From Lentisphaerota bacterium (GTDB lineage Bacteria > Verrucomicrobiota > Lentisphaeria > Victivallales > Victivallaceae), in the NCBI GenBank assembly GCA_015061815.1, contig SUVW01000003.1:89158-153157 (forward strand): a stretch of DNA of 64,000 nucleotides. The letters run 5' to 3'. Below are positions 18,610 to 28,032 of this stretch, one piece after another (positions within the stretch are counted from its first letter, which is position 1; the number at the start of each line of letters is the position of its first letter). The notes beneath the pieces were generated by a model that did not search any database, had not been told where the DNA came from, and saw only the letters and a program-made list of their open reading frames with translations. A program made the translations under genes and the position numbers.

Positions 18610-20058
18610 ATGTCAGAAGTCCGAACCCGTTTTGCTCCGAGTCCGACCGGTTTCATGCATGTCGGCAATTTGCGTACAGCACTTTATGCGTGGCTGCTGG
18701 CGCGTTCAGAGGGTGGTAAATTCATCCTGCGCATAGAAGATACCGATCAGGCGCGCTATGTGGAAAATGCGGTGGAAGTGATTTATGCCACGTTGAAGAG
18801 TGCCGGCTTGGATCATGATGAAGGGCCGGATAAAGATGGCGGTTACGGACCGTATATTCAGAGTGAGAGAAAAAATTTGTACCGTGAATATGCGGAAAAG
18901 CTGGTAGCTTCCGGTCATGCGTATTACTGTTTTTGTGACAAATGCGATGAAGAATCCGGAGAGGAGATCCATGAAGCTTCATCGTTATGTCCGTGTGCCG
19001 CAATGGATGCGGGGACGGCGGCGGCGGAAGTTGCTTCCGGGCGGGCACATGTGATCCGTCAGCGGATCGACCGTACGCAGACGAGCAGTTTCAGCGATGC
19101 GGTTTTCGGGGACATCCAGATAGAGAACAAGGTGCTTGACGATCAGATACTTATCAAGCAGGACAATATGCCGACGTACAATTTCGCCAATGTGATCGAT
19201 GACCATCTCATGCACATTACGCACGTGGTACGCGGTTCGGAATATCTGTCAAGTACGCCGAAATACAATCTGCTTTACCAGGCATTCGGCTGGGAAGTGC
19301 CGACTTACGTGCATTTGCCGTTGATCATGGGTCGAGATGCGGAGGGGAATGTTTCCAAATTGAGCAAGCGTCACGGTTCGGTAAGTTTTGAAAATCTGGT
19401 CAAAGAGGGTTATCTGCCGGAAGCGATCGTCAACTACATTGCGTTGTTGGGCTGGTCACCGAAGAGTGACCGTGAGATCTTCACGCTGGACGAATTGGCG
19501 GCGGCATTCAAGATAAGCGGTTTGAATAAATCCCCGGCGGTTTTTGATTATGACAAGCTGCGCTGGATGAATTCCGAATACATCAAGGCCCTTTCACCGG
19601 AAAGATTTGCCGATCTTGCCCGTCCGTTTGCCGGTTCGGCCGGCACCTTACCGGATGAAAAATGGGAACTTATTGCCAAACTGCTGCACGGACGGACGGA
19701 AATTTTCAGTGAAATTCCGGAAAAAATCGCCTTTTTATCTGAATTGCCGGAGTATCAGGTTGAATTATTCACCCACAAAAAGAGCAAGAGTGATCCGGAA
19801 AACACCCGGACCGACCTGCCGGTACTGCGGGAAGTGTTGTCCGGTATATCAGAATGGAATGCGGAAAATATTTCGGCAGCTTTAAGCGAATTTGCGGCAG
19901 CCCGTGAGGTGAAAGCCGGCCGGCCGATGTGGCAGGTGCGGATCGCGGTTTCCGGATGTGCAGTCACACCGGGCGGTCCCGGAGAGATCATGGAAATTCT
20001 CGGTAAAGAGGAGTCTTTGCGCCGGATCGATCTGGCGTTGGTCAAATTGAATGGTTGA
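18610..20058 (+). CDS. gltX: Glutamyl-tRNA synthetase
   Basis: A 482-residue class I synthetase that charges tRNA-Glu in the cytoplasm. The HIGH-type motif is PSPTGFMHVGNLRTALYAW near the N-terminus and the KMSKS-type motif is KLSKRHGSVSFE at about residue 255. A Cys cluster (YCFCDKC then LCPC) in the acceptor-binding insertion resembles the zinc site of bacterial GluRS. The ATG at 18610 is preferred because GAAGGG lies 8 nt upstream; an in-frame GTG at 18607 is directly before it. Length fits the family. Divergent placement from tRNA-Glu(CTC) means enzyme and substrate share an intergenic control region. cstA follows after 37 nt. Confidence 0.96.
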   Translation: MSEVRTRFAPSPTGFMHVGNLRTALYAWLLARSEGGKFILRIEDTDQARYVENAVEVIYATLKSAGLDHDEGPDKDGGYGPYIQSERKNLYREYAEKLVASGHAYYCFCDKCDEESGEEIHEASSLCPCAAMDAGTAAAEVASGRAHVIRQRIDRTQTSSFSDAVFGDIQIENKVLDDQILIKQDNMPTYNFANVIDDHLMHITHVVRGSEYLSSTPKYNLLYQAFGWEVPTYVHLPLIMGRDAEGNVSKLSKRHGSVSFENLVKEGYLPEAIVNYIALLGWSPKSDREIFTLDELAAAFKISGLNKSPAVFDYDKLRWMNSEYIKALSPERFADLARPFAGSAGTLPDEKWELIAKLLHGRTEIFSEIPEKIAFLSELPEYQVELFTHKKSKSDPENTRTDLPVLREVLSGISEWNAENISAALSEFAAAREVKAGRPMWQVRIAVSGCAVTPGGPGEIMEILGKEESLRRIDLALVKLNG

Positions 20059-20095
20059 TAAAAATGGCCATCAGATTTAATTAAGGGGGAGAAAA

Positions 20096-21583
20096 ATGAA
20101 ACTTTTTATTACCGGATTGATTATTCTGGCCGCAGGCTGCTGGCTTTACGGCGGGATCGTAAAAAGGATATTGAAGCCGGATGACCGTCAGACTCCGGCG
20201 GAAAAATATTACGATGCGGTGGACTTTCTGGTTCTGCCGAATTGGAAAAATATGCTGATCCAGCTGCTCAACATTGCCGGTATCGGCCCGGTTATCGGGG
20301 TTATTTCCGGAATTCTTTTCGGTGACATAGTTTTTGTGATCATCCCGGTCGGCTGTGTGCTTATGGGAGCAGTCCATGACTTTGTGGCCGGTATGATGTC
20401 CATGCGCCACAAAGGGGCGAATCTGACCGAATTGGTAAGGATCACAGCGGGGAAACATCTTTACCGGATATTTTCGGCATTTCTGGTACTGGCACTGCTG
20501 CTGGTGGTGGCGGTATTCATCAATGTTCCGGCGCGGCTGTCAGCGGGTTTGATCGGTGGAGAGAGTTTCTACTGGTGTGTTGCGGCGATATTTCTTTACT
20601 ACATCTGCGCCACACTTTTCCCGGTGGATAAGATCATCGGCAAAATCTATCCGATATTCGGCGGCGTATTGCTTCTGGGAACCGGCGCACTGCTGATAAG
20701 CCTGCTCATTCATGCATTCAAAGAACCGTCACTGCTCATCGAAAGTGCGGAATTTCAGAGCAAAATGTTCTCTCCGGAAAAAAATCAGCCGATACTGCCG
20801 ATGCTTTTTGTCACCATCGCCTGCGGTATACTTTCCGGATTTCATGCGACCCAGGCCCCGATCGTGGCCCGGACGATAAAAAGTGAAAAGCAGGCTTTCG
20901 GAGTATTTTTCGGAATGATGATCGTCGAAGGTTTTATTGCGATGGTCTGGTCCGCCGGAGCGTTGGCGGTCTACAATATGTTCCCGGAGCTGATCGGCAG
21001 CAACCCCAATGGTGTACTGATGGAAATAACCGGGACTTTTCTGACGGGAAATATTTCAACAGTGGTGATCATCAGCGTGATCATTCTGGCGATCACCAGC
21101 GGCGATACAGCCATGCGGAGTTTGCGTTTGAGTCTGGCAGAGATGTTCCACATCGACCAGAAACCGATACTTCCCCGGTTGTGGGTGATGCTGCCGCTGA
21201 TAGCGTTGACCGCAGGATTGCTCTTCTGGAGCAATCAGGATGGCGGCAGTTTCCAGAAGCTCTGGACCTATTTTGCCTGGAGCAATCAGGTGATCGCCGC
21301 GTTTGCCCTGCTGGCCGGTTCGATCTGGCTTTTCGCGCTGAAACGTCCGGCATTTATCACGGTGATGCCGGGCATGTTTATAACTTTTATCGTCACAACT
21401 TATATCCTCTGGATCAGTCCGGAACACGGTGGTCCGGTCGGCGTCGGTCTGGAACTGTCCGATGCTTATCTGATCGCCGGTTTCGTGGCAATAACCGTTT
21501 TTGCCTGGGCAAGGATCAGAGGCAGTGAATTGAATATCAGCTGTGAGCAGGAAACATCCCAATGTCAGGATCAGAAAAAGTAA
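20096..21583 (+). CDS. Carbon starvation protein CstA family membrane transporter
   Basis: A 495-residue polytopic membrane protein. The core signature is FGDIVFVIIPVGCVLMGAVHDFVAG with MSMRHKGANLTELV, as in CstA, a proton-coupled importer of peptides or pyruvate. Family members are often about 700 residues; this belongs to the shorter CstA type. About a dozen TM segments are visible. AAGGGGGAG precedes the ATG. Its last 22 nt overlap the start of the next gene, so the two are translationally linked. Substrate is not determinable from sequence. Confidence 0.85.
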   Translation: MKLFITGLIILAAGCWLYGGIVKRILKPDDRQTPAEKYYDAVDFLVLPNWKNMLIQLLNIAGIGPVIGVISGILFGDIVFVIIPVGCVLMGAVHDFVAGMMSMRHKGANLTELVRITAGKHLYRIFSAFLVLALLLVVAVFINVPARLSAGLIGGESFYWCVAAIFLYYICATLFPVDKIIGKIYPIFGGVLLLGTGALLISLLIHAFKEPSLLIESAEFQSKMFSPEKNQPILPMLFVTIACGILSGFHATQAPIVARTIKSEKQAFGVFFGMMIVEGFIAMVWSAGALAVYNMFPELIGSNPNGVLMEITGTFLTGNISTVVIISVIILAITSGDTAMRSLRLSLAEMFHIDQKPILPRLWVMLPLIALTAGLLFWSNQDGGSFQKLWTYFAWSNQVIAAFALLAGSIWLFALKRPAFITVMPGMFITFIVTTYILWISPEHGGPVGVGLELSDAYLIAGFVAITVFAWARIRGSELNISCEQETSQCQDQKK

Positions 21584-22899
21584 CACCATCGTATGCGAAA
21601 AAATATCGCGACCTCAAACTCCTGAAGCGGAAGTGGTTCCCGCTTTGGGTGCTGGATGGGTATATCCTCAAGGAATTCCTCATCAAATATGCGATCTTGA
21701 TGCTGGTTTTCATAATGCTTTTCGTTTTGAGCGATATCTATCGGGATATAGATGAATTTCTGGATGTCGGTGCGCCCTGGCAGATGGTGGTGCTGTATCT
21801 GCTTTACCGGCTGCCCAGCAATATCTGCTTTGTCATGCCGATATCCATGCTTCTGGGCTGCATGTGGACAATGGCGACATTCGGCAAGAATCTGGAAGTA
21901 ACAGCGATGCGGGCTTCCGGAGTTTCACTTTTCCGCTGCGGCGGAGCGATATTTGCAATGGGTCTGCTGATGACCGGAGTCAATATTTACTTCAACGAAT
22001 TGCTGATTCCGCAAACATCCGTAGCTTCAGAAAATATTCTGGCCGACCAGACCAAATCCAAGCGTAACGCAAAAAAACTGCTGGTTTATAAAAGCGATGA
22101 CGGCAGCCGCCGGTGGCTCTTCCAGCTTTTTGTCAACGGCGAAAAACAGGAAAATGTGACCATCAAAACCATTTGGACCCCGGGGATCGCAGAAAAACTG
22201 CTGGGGAAAGCCGGAACAGCAGAGTATGAAAATAAATTGAAAGAAATTTTCGGCAAACGTTACGAAACCTTGCCGGAGAATAAGGAAAAACGCCAACAGA
22301 CAGTCAACCGGCTGCTTTTCAAGCGGAAAATGGATTTGGATATCGACCGCTCCTATTATGATAAAGAGAACCGTGAATGGGTCTTTGAAAGCGGCAGTTT
22401 TATCAGTTATGACCGGGTGGAAGAAACTTTATTCAAGGAATCCCGGGGCACAGTGCTGCTGCATCAGCCGCTGCCATTCAAGGAGTTGCGTTTCGGCGCA
22501 GCAGAGATAAAAGAAACTCCGCAGGATATCCTCAATGCCGTTCAGGAAAAAGACAACCTTTCCACTCCGGTGATCATGAAAATATTGCGGGAAAATCCCA
22601 ATATGCCGCATAAGATCCGCTGTATATACGAAACAGTACTGTATTACCGTCTGGCATTCCCCTGGGCATGTTTTCTGGCGGTGTTTCTCGGAGTACCGCT
22701 GGCCACCCGCAATGAGCGCACCGGCAGTATGCTGGCGATCATTTCCGCGATTGCATTGATTGTAATTTACATTGTTGTGGCGCAATTGTTTCTGCAGATC
22801 GGAAAAAGCGGAGCATTGAATCCGATGATTTGCGGATTGGCTCCGACGATAGCTTTTATTGTTGCCGGAGCAGCGAAAATATTACATGACCGGATTTAA
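21562..22899 (+). CDS. LptF/LptG family permease (lipopolysaccharide export)
   Basis: A 445-residue member of the YjgP/YjgQ family. Three TM segments at the N-terminus (about 35-135: LIKYAILMLVFIMLFVLSDIY, MVVLYLLYRLPSNICFVMPISMLLG, and GAIFAMGLLMTGVNIYFNELLIP) are followed by a large periplasmic beta-jellyroll region (about 150-330) and three C-terminal TM segments, the LptF/LptG architecture. In the Lpt complex it extracts LPS from the inner membrane with LptB ATPase. Overlap with the cstA-like gene is 22 nt; AGGAAA sits upstream of the ATG. Which of LptF or LptG it is cannot be decided here. Confidence 0.85.
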   Translation: MSGSEKVTPSYAKKYRDLKLLKRKWFPLWVLDGYILKEFLIKYAILMLVFIMLFVLSDIYRDIDEFLDVGAPWQMVVLYLLYRLPSNICFVMPISMLLGCMWTMATFGKNLEVTAMRASGVSLFRCGGAIFAMGLLMTGVNIYFNELLIPQTSVASENILADQTKSKRNAKKLLVYKSDDGSRRWLFQLFVNGEKQENVTIKTIWTPGIAEKLLGKAGTAEYENKLKEIFGKRYETLPENKEKRQQTVNRLLFKRKMDLDIDRSYYDKENREWVFESGSFISYDRVEETLFKESRGTVLLHQPLPFKELRFGAAEIKETPQDILNAVQEKDNLSTPVIMKILRENPNMPHKIRCIYETVLYYRLAFPWACFLAVFLGVPLATRNERTGSMLAIISAIALIVIYIVVAQLFLQIGKSGALNPMICGLAPTIAFIVAGAAKILHDRI

Positions 22900-22904
22900 G
22901 AGCG

Positions 22905-23720
22905 ATGGAAATATTTGACACTCATTTTCACTTGGAAGCGGAGGATGGATTCAGCACTTTTCTGCAGCGCAGTTATGCTGATTTGCGTTTGGCTTCGGAA
23001 AATTTTCTGACCGTACCGGATAAATTGCTGATGCTCTGTGCGGGAGGAAGTTTTGCCGGTTCGCTCCGGGCGATGGAGTTTGCTCAATATGCTCCGGAAG
23101 TATATTTTTCCTGCGGAGTTCATCCTCACGATGCCGGGGAATACCGGCAGAAGCACAGTGATTTCTCCTGTTTCAAAGATCATCCCAAACTGTTGGCGAT
23201 AGGTGAGATCGGACTCGATTACTTCTATGATTTTTCCGACCGGGCCTCCCAGCTGCCGGTTCTGGAGGAGTTTCTGGCTCTGGCTCTGGAATGGGATAAA
23301 CCGGCGATGCTGCACCTGCGGGATAAGGATAACAGCCGTCAGGCCTATGATGATGCGCTGGCACTGCTCCGGGAATTCAGCGGTTCCGGGGGGCGTTTTA
23401 TTATCCATTGCTATGCGGGAAACGGTGAAGATGCCCGGAAATTTCTGGATATGGGCGGTTTTTTCGGAGTGACCGGGATGTACACATTCAAAGCCGCCGG
23501 GAATATCCGGGAAGCGATAAGTGTCATTCCCTCTGACCGTCTGCTGATCGAAACTGATTCGCCGTATCTTGCGCCGGTACCGTACCGGGGACGGAACAAT
23601 ACGCCGGGGATGGTGGCTCTGGTTGCGGAAAGTCTGGGAGCTTCCCGGCAGATGACTCCGGAAGCGGCAGTGGAACTTTTCACGGCCAATGGCAAACATT
23701 TTTACCGGATAGAGGAGTAA
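22905..23720 (+). CDS. TatD family metal-dependent hydrolase/DNase
   Basis: A 271-residue protein with the TatD metal-binding signature: DTHFHLE at residues 5-11, CGVHPHDAGEY (about 70), IGEIGLDYFYDF (about 102), HLRDKD, FIIHCYAG, and ETDSPYLAPVPYRGRNN near the C-terminus. The family are cytoplasmic 3'-5' exonucleases or deacylase-like hydrolases with a TIM barrel. It starts 5 nt after the LptF/G-like stop and ends 4 nt before the next gene, so it is in the same operon. Confidence 0.92.
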   Translation: MEIFDTHFHLEAEDGFSTFLQRSYADLRLASENFLTVPDKLLMLCAGGSFAGSLRAMEFAQYAPEVYFSCGVHPHDAGEYRQKHSDFSCFKDHPKLLAIGEIGLDYFYDFSDRASQLPVLEEFLALALEWDKPAMLHLRDKDNSRQAYDDALALLREFSGSGGRFIIHCYAGNGEDARKFLDMGGFFGVTGMYTFKAAGNIREAISVIPSDRLLIETDSPYLAPVPYRGRNNTPGMVALVAESLGASRQMTPEAAVELFTANGKHFYRIEE

Positions 23721-23724
23721 GGGG

Positions 23725-24267
23725 ATGATTTTTTTACTGGAATTGATCGCAGGTGCGATAATTTTTGCCGGATTGACGGTCTTGTACTGCCGGGCAGATG
23801 CCGGCAACATTGAAAAACTGGAAAAACTCTGCCGCAACCGCAACATCGGTTTGGCCACAGCTCTGCCGTCAGCATTGCTGTGTGTACCGCTGGCGATTCC
23901 GGTATCCCCGGATTTTCTGCTCTTCTGGTTATGGCCGCTGGCGGTGATCCTGCCGGTGCTGTCCTATTTTTACATTGACAGTTATGCCTCCCGGGGATTA
24001 TCTTTTTTCATGGTTCTGCTGGCGTATGATCTGATTCACGGGGTCTTTGAATTGCACACTCCGGGAGCGCAAATAATAACCGTTCTGGCATTATTATTGG
24101 GCATTTGCGGGATCTGTTTTGCCGCCAAACCGTGCCTTGTCCGTGATCTGTTCCGCTGTGCCGCTGCCAAACGGAAATGGAAATACACTGCTGCCGGGAG
24201 TGCGGCGGTAATTTGTCTTACTTCGATTTATGTCCTTTTCACCACTTTATTTGGAGTATCTGCCTGA
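23725..24267 (+). CDS. Hypothetical six-TM membrane protein
   Basis: A 180-residue, highly hydrophobic protein that I do not recognise. About six TM segments can be seen (roughly 3-21, 44-62, 66-84, 92-108, 115-133, 152-175), with a short basic loop (KLCRNRN) after the first. GAGTAAGGGG precedes the ATG. Its stop codon overlaps the start of hisC (TGATG), so it is translated in the same operon; no functional link to histidine synthesis is evident. Confidence 0.6.
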   Translation: MIFLLELIAGAIIFAGLTVLYCRADAGNIEKLEKLCRNRNIGLATALPSALLCVPLAIPVSPDFLLFWLWPLAVILPVLSYFYIDSYASRGLSFFMVLLAYDLIHGVFELHTPGAQIITVLALLLGICGICFAAKPCLVRDLFRCAAAKRKWKYTAAGSAAVICLTSIYVLFTTLFGVSA

Positions 24268-25325
24268 TGAAATCCTACTTCCGCAAAGAGATCGATGCCA
24301 TTGCCGGTTACACCCCGGGCGAACAGCCGAAAATGGCCAATCTGATCAAACTCAATACCAATGAGAATCCATATCCGCCCTCGCCGCAGGTGTTGGAAGT
24401 TCTGCGGAATTTCGATCCGGCGCGGCTGCGCCGTTATCCTGATCCGACCGCAGATGAATTGCGCGATCTTTTTGCCGCATCGGTGGATATGAAACGGGAA
24501 AATGTGATCATCGGCAATGGTTCAGATGATTTGCTGACAATGATTTTCCGGGCATTCACCTCTCCGGAACTGCCGGTGGCGATCTTTGAACCGACCTACT
24601 CACTCTATCCGGTGCTGGCCGCGATGCAGGGAGCCAAAGTTATCAAAATCGCGCTTGACCCGACGGATTTCTCCTATCCGGATGATGCAGTTCAAAAGGC
24701 CGGGAACGCCAATTTGCTTATCATCACCCGTCCAAATGCGCCGACCGGGAATTGCGCTTCCCGGGAACTGGTCCGGAATATCTGCCGGGATTTTGACGGT
24801 ATTGTGCTGATTGATGAAGCATACAGCGATTTTGCGCCCGATAATTGTGCGGATTTGGCTGCAAAGTTTGACAATGTGCTGGTCATGCGGACATTTTCCA
24901 AAGGTTCTTCGATGGCGGGTTTGCGTCTGGGATATGCTTTCGGCAGTGAAAATCTGATCTCCGGACTTATGAAACTGAAAGACTCCTACAATGCAGACAT
25001 GCTCTCCCAGGAGCTTGCCAAAGCCAATTTCCTGGATGCTGAATACCGGGAAAAGTGTGTTGCACAAATCATTGCCGACCGGGACAAACTGGCCGCCGGA
25101 TTGAATAAACTTGGTTTCAAAGTCATTCCGAGTGCCGCCAATTTTCTCTTTGCGGCTCCTCCGGATGGTGATGGGGAAAAATGTTTTACTTTTCTGCGGG
25201 AAAGGGCGGTGATCGTCCGTTATTTCCCCGGGGAAGTGACCGGCAGCTATCTCCGGATAACCATCGGTACTCCGGCTGAAAATGAACGGCTGCTGGCGGT
25301 ACTGCAGGAACGGTTCAGCAAATGA
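24267..25325 (+). CDS. hisC: Histidinol-phosphate aminotransferase
   Basis: A 352-residue PLP enzyme of aminotransferase class I/II, the usual HisC length. It converts imidazole acetol phosphate to L-histidinol phosphate. The N-terminal KLNTNENPYPPSP is diagnostic for HisC, with RRYPDPTADELR next, the PLP-contacting ITRPNAPTGN and DEAYSDFAP segments, and the Schiff-base Lys in TFSKGSSMAGLRLGYAFG (about residue 213). The start at 24267 is chosen for GGAG upstream and the TGATG overlap with the preceding gene; the frame is open further upstream but antisense-like. No other his genes are in the window. Confidence 0.93.
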   Translation: MKSYFRKEIDAIAGYTPGEQPKMANLIKLNTNENPYPPSPQVLEVLRNFDPARLRRYPDPTADELRDLFAASVDMKRENVIIGNGSDDLLTMIFRAFTSPELPVAIFEPTYSLYPVLAAMQGAKVIKIALDPTDFSYPDDAVQKAGNANLLIITRPNAPTGNCASRELVRNICRDFDGIVLIDEAYSDFAPDNCADLAAKFDNVLVMRTFSKGSSMAGLRLGYAFGSENLISGLMKLKDSYNADMLSQELAKANFLDAEYREKCVAQIIADRDKLAAGLNKLGFKVIPSAANFLFAAPPDGDGEKCFTFLRERAVIVRYFPGEVTGSYLRITIGTPAENERLLAVLQERFSK

Positions 25326-26116
25326 AAAAGCTGCTTTCCGCCATCATATTTTCCGGAGTGCTGCTTTCCGGCACCGCCGGAGAACTGCGTCTGACCGATG
25401 CTACCGGCGGAGTTCCGCTGACAGTGGTGACACTGGCGGCAATGCATCTGTCCCGGCAGGATGAAAGCAACTCGATCTCACTGACTAAACTTCTTCCATC
25501 CCAAGCACTTTCCCAATTAGATTCCGGCCGGACCGATGCGGTCATCATCGATCACCGTTTCGCCGGTAAACGGCCACAGATCCCGTTGGCAGCTGATGCG
25601 ATGGCCGTTTACGCCAGCACCGGCAATCCGGTCATGGATATCAGCGCAAAAGAGATCAGAGAGATCATCACATCCCCCCGGCCGACATGGAAAAAATATA
25701 TCAACCGGAATGAAGATATCCAGCGGATCGCTTTGAAACCTGACCGTCCGGGAGGAACACTCCTGCACCGGATATCCGGCAACAGAGAGCTGCCCGGAGA
25801 GATATTTCAGGTTTCAACCCCCGGCAGCGGTTTTGCCTTTATGAATACGGCATCGCTGTTTTTCGCAAATTTCCGGTCACTGCCGCCGGATTCTTCCAAA
25901 GTCAAAGCGATCAAAATAGATGGCGTCTATCCGGCAAAAGATAATATTATTTCCGGGAAGTATCCACTGGCATTGAAATATGTCATCGTATTCAAAAAAG
26001 AACATCCGCTGCTGAAAAAACTGATAAAAGTGATGATGCAGGATGCTTTTTTGCAAAAACAGATGGAAAATTCCGGTCTTCTGCCGCTGTTTCCTGAAAC
26101 TTATCCGGGAGAATAA
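25322..26116 (+). CDS. PstS-like periplasmic binding protein (orphan)
   Basis: A 264-residue protein with a signal peptide (residues 1-19). The ATGA overlap with hisC is 4 nt. The body resembles PBP-like/PstS-type phosphate-binding domains: an ADAMAVYASTGNPVMDISAKEIREI segment where PstS has the VAVNPxNPVxxLT.xQl motif, a GGTLLHRI helix, and a late YPLALKYVIVFKKEHP strand equivalent to the YPlsrplyv region. No ABC transporter permease or ATPase genes accompany it, so it may have a non-transport role. Ligand unknown. Confidence 0.65.
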   Translation: MKKLLSAIIFSGVLLSGTAGELRLTDATGGVPLTVVTLAAMHLSRQDESNSISLTKLLPSQALSQLDSGRTDAVIIDHRFAGKRPQIPLAADAMAVYASTGNPVMDISAKEIREIITSPRPTWKKYINRNEDIQRIALKPDRPGGTLLHRISGNRELPGEIFQVSTPGSGFAFMNTASLFFANFRSLPPDSSKVKAIKIDGVYPAKDNIISGKYPLALKYVIVFKKEHPLLKKLIKVMMQDAFLQKQMENSGLLPLFPETYPGE

Positions 26117-26118
26117 AA

Positions 26119-28032
26119 ATGAAAAAAGAACGAAAACTCCGCTTGCGCCGTATTGCAGAAAGAGCCGCCAGACGGCGGCAGGAACGGGAGGGGGAAACTT
26201 TGACCGGGATCATCCACATGACACCGGCCGGATTCGGTTTTGTCACGCCCGACAATGCCCCGGAAGATAACGGAGATGTGTTTGTTCCGGCTAAATTTTC
26301 CGGATTTGCGCTGGATGGCGATCAGGTGAAAGTGAAACTTCTGCCGCCGCGCAAGGGACATCCGGAAGATTCAGCTCGCGGTCCGGTGGGCAAAGTTGTG
26401 GAAATACTGCACCGTTCCCGGGAAAGTTTCGTTGCCGAATTGCTGCCCGGTTCTTTTGTTTCTCCGTTGAATACCAAATTGCCGGAAATAATTTCCATCC
26501 GGGGCAGCCGCAACGGGGCGGAACGCGGCGATTGGGTCAAAATCAAATGCATCACCGGAAAAGACGGGGAGTTGACCGGCACGATCAGTGAAGTTATCGG
26601 TAAAGCCGGAGCTGTTTCCGGAGATCTGGATGCGATCATGGCTGAATTCAATCTGCCGGGGAAATACAGTGCCGCCGAAGAAGAAGAAAGCAGCCGGATC
26701 GTTCCGGCTGAAATTACCAGAAAAGATTGCCGGGAACTTTTCGTTCTTACCATCGACCCGTTTGATGCCAAAGATTTTGATGATGCCCTTTCCATCGGGA
26801 AAGATGAAGATGGCAATTTTACCGTCGGTATCCATATCGCGGATGTTGCCGCCTATATCCGCTGCCGCGATAAATTTGATCAGGAGGCCAAACGCCGGGC
26901 TTTCAGTTGCTATCTGCCGGGGCGGACACTGCCGATGCTGCCGGCAGCTCTTACAGCCCGGATAAGTATGCAGCAGGGGCAGGATTCACTGGCCCATTCC
27001 GTGTTTCTCACCGTTTCTCCGGATGGAAAAATTCTTTCCGGACAGCGCGGACATACCCTGATAAAAGTTGCCCAGAGACTGGATTATGATGAAGTTCAAA
27101 ACTTTCTGGATACCGGGATGGTCCCGGAACACTGGCTGGAAAAAACTCCGGAAACGCTGCGGACTTTAGCTGCCGCCGTAAGCAAAATGCGGGAATTCCG
27201 GGCGGAAAATGAGGAATTTATCGATTTACCGCTGCCGGAAGTGCGGGTGATCTGCGATGAGAAAAATAATACTGTCACCGGCATAGAAAAACGCCTGCCG
27301 CGCCAATCGGAACAATTGGTTGAAGAGTGCATGCTGGCGGCCAATCAATTTGTCGGCCGGGAAATGCCGCAAAAATCGGTAGCCGGGATTTACCGGGTGC
27401 ATCCGGAACCGGAAGCAGAAAAAACAATTGAATTTTCCGATACCATGCATGAGGCATTCAATCTGCCTGCCGGAGATATTTCCGACCGCAGTTACTGCCG
27501 TAAATTCATTGCCGACTTGCCGGATGATGCCAATAAAAATCTGATTTTGAGCATGCTTCTGCGCTCTCTGTCCCGCGCCTCATACAGTGTCAAAGGGGAA
27601 TTGCATTTCGCTCTGGGCAAGACCTTTTACGCCCACTTCACCAGTCCGATACGCCGCTACACCGATCTGACTGTGCATCAGCAGTTGTGGCAGCTTGACA
27701 GCAGCAACCGCACCCGCAGCAGTCAGGCTTTGGCGGGAATTGCAGAATATTGTTCGGAAGCTGAAGAAAATATCGATGCCGCCTGCTTCGCAGCCAATGA
27801 CCGTTTGAAATTGCGTATCGTTGAGGAAGAGATTTCCCGTGATCCCGGAAAAATGTTTGATTGCACCGTAATCAGGATCCTCAATTCCGGACTTCAGGTG
27901 GAACTGCCGGAATATGCGCTTACAGCGTTTGTCAATTACAGTGATTTGCGGAAAACCGCCTCAATGTTCCGCCTCGGTCAGCAGGTCAGCATCCGGGGCG
28001 ACCGGCTTAATTTTGCCGGGAAACGCCAGTAG
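26119..28032 (+). CDS. rnr: RNase R/RNase II family 3'-5' exoribonuclease
   Basis: A 637-residue exoribonuclease. Residues about 30-80 form an OB/cold-shock-type domain (GFGFVTPDNAPEDNGDVFVP), a second OB follows, the RNB catalytic domain runs from about 205 to 530 with the metal-binding Asp cluster TIDPFDAKDFDDALSI (about 211-226), and a short S1 domain closes the protein (about 570-637). RNase R is usually 700-800 residues; this one lacks the long basic tail and is closer to RNase II in size, but the RNase R-like N-terminal segment is present. The start is 2 nt after the preceding stop. Its last 72 nt overlap the convergent transporter gene. Confidence 0.88.
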   Translation: MKKERKLRLRRIAERAARRRQEREGETLTGIIHMTPAGFGFVTPDNAPEDNGDVFVPAKFSGFALDGDQVKVKLLPPRKGHPEDSARGPVGKVVEILHRSRESFVAELLPGSFVSPLNTKLPEIISIRGSRNGAERGDWVKIKCITGKDGELTGTISEVIGKAGAVSGDLDAIMAEFNLPGKYSAAEEEESSRIVPAEITRKDCRELFVLTIDPFDAKDFDDALSIGKDEDGNFTVGIHIADVAAYIRCRDKFDQEAKRRAFSCYLPGRTLPMLPAALTARISMQQGQDSLAHSVFLTVSPDGKILSGQRGHTLIKVAQRLDYDEVQNFLDTGMVPEHWLEKTPETLRTLAAAVSKMREFRAENEEFIDLPLPEVRVICDEKNNTVTGIEKRLPRQSEQLVEECMLAANQFVGREMPQKSVAGIYRVHPEPEAEKTIEFSDTMHEAFNLPAGDISDRSYCRKFIADLPDDANKNLILSMLLRSLSRASYSVKGELHFALGKTFYAHFTSPIRRYTDLTVHQQLWQLDSSNRTRSSQALAGIAEYCSEAEENIDAACFAANDRLKLRIVEEEISRDPGKMFDCTVIRILNSGLQVELPEYALTAFVNYSDLRKTASMFRLGQQVSIRGDRLNFAGKRQ

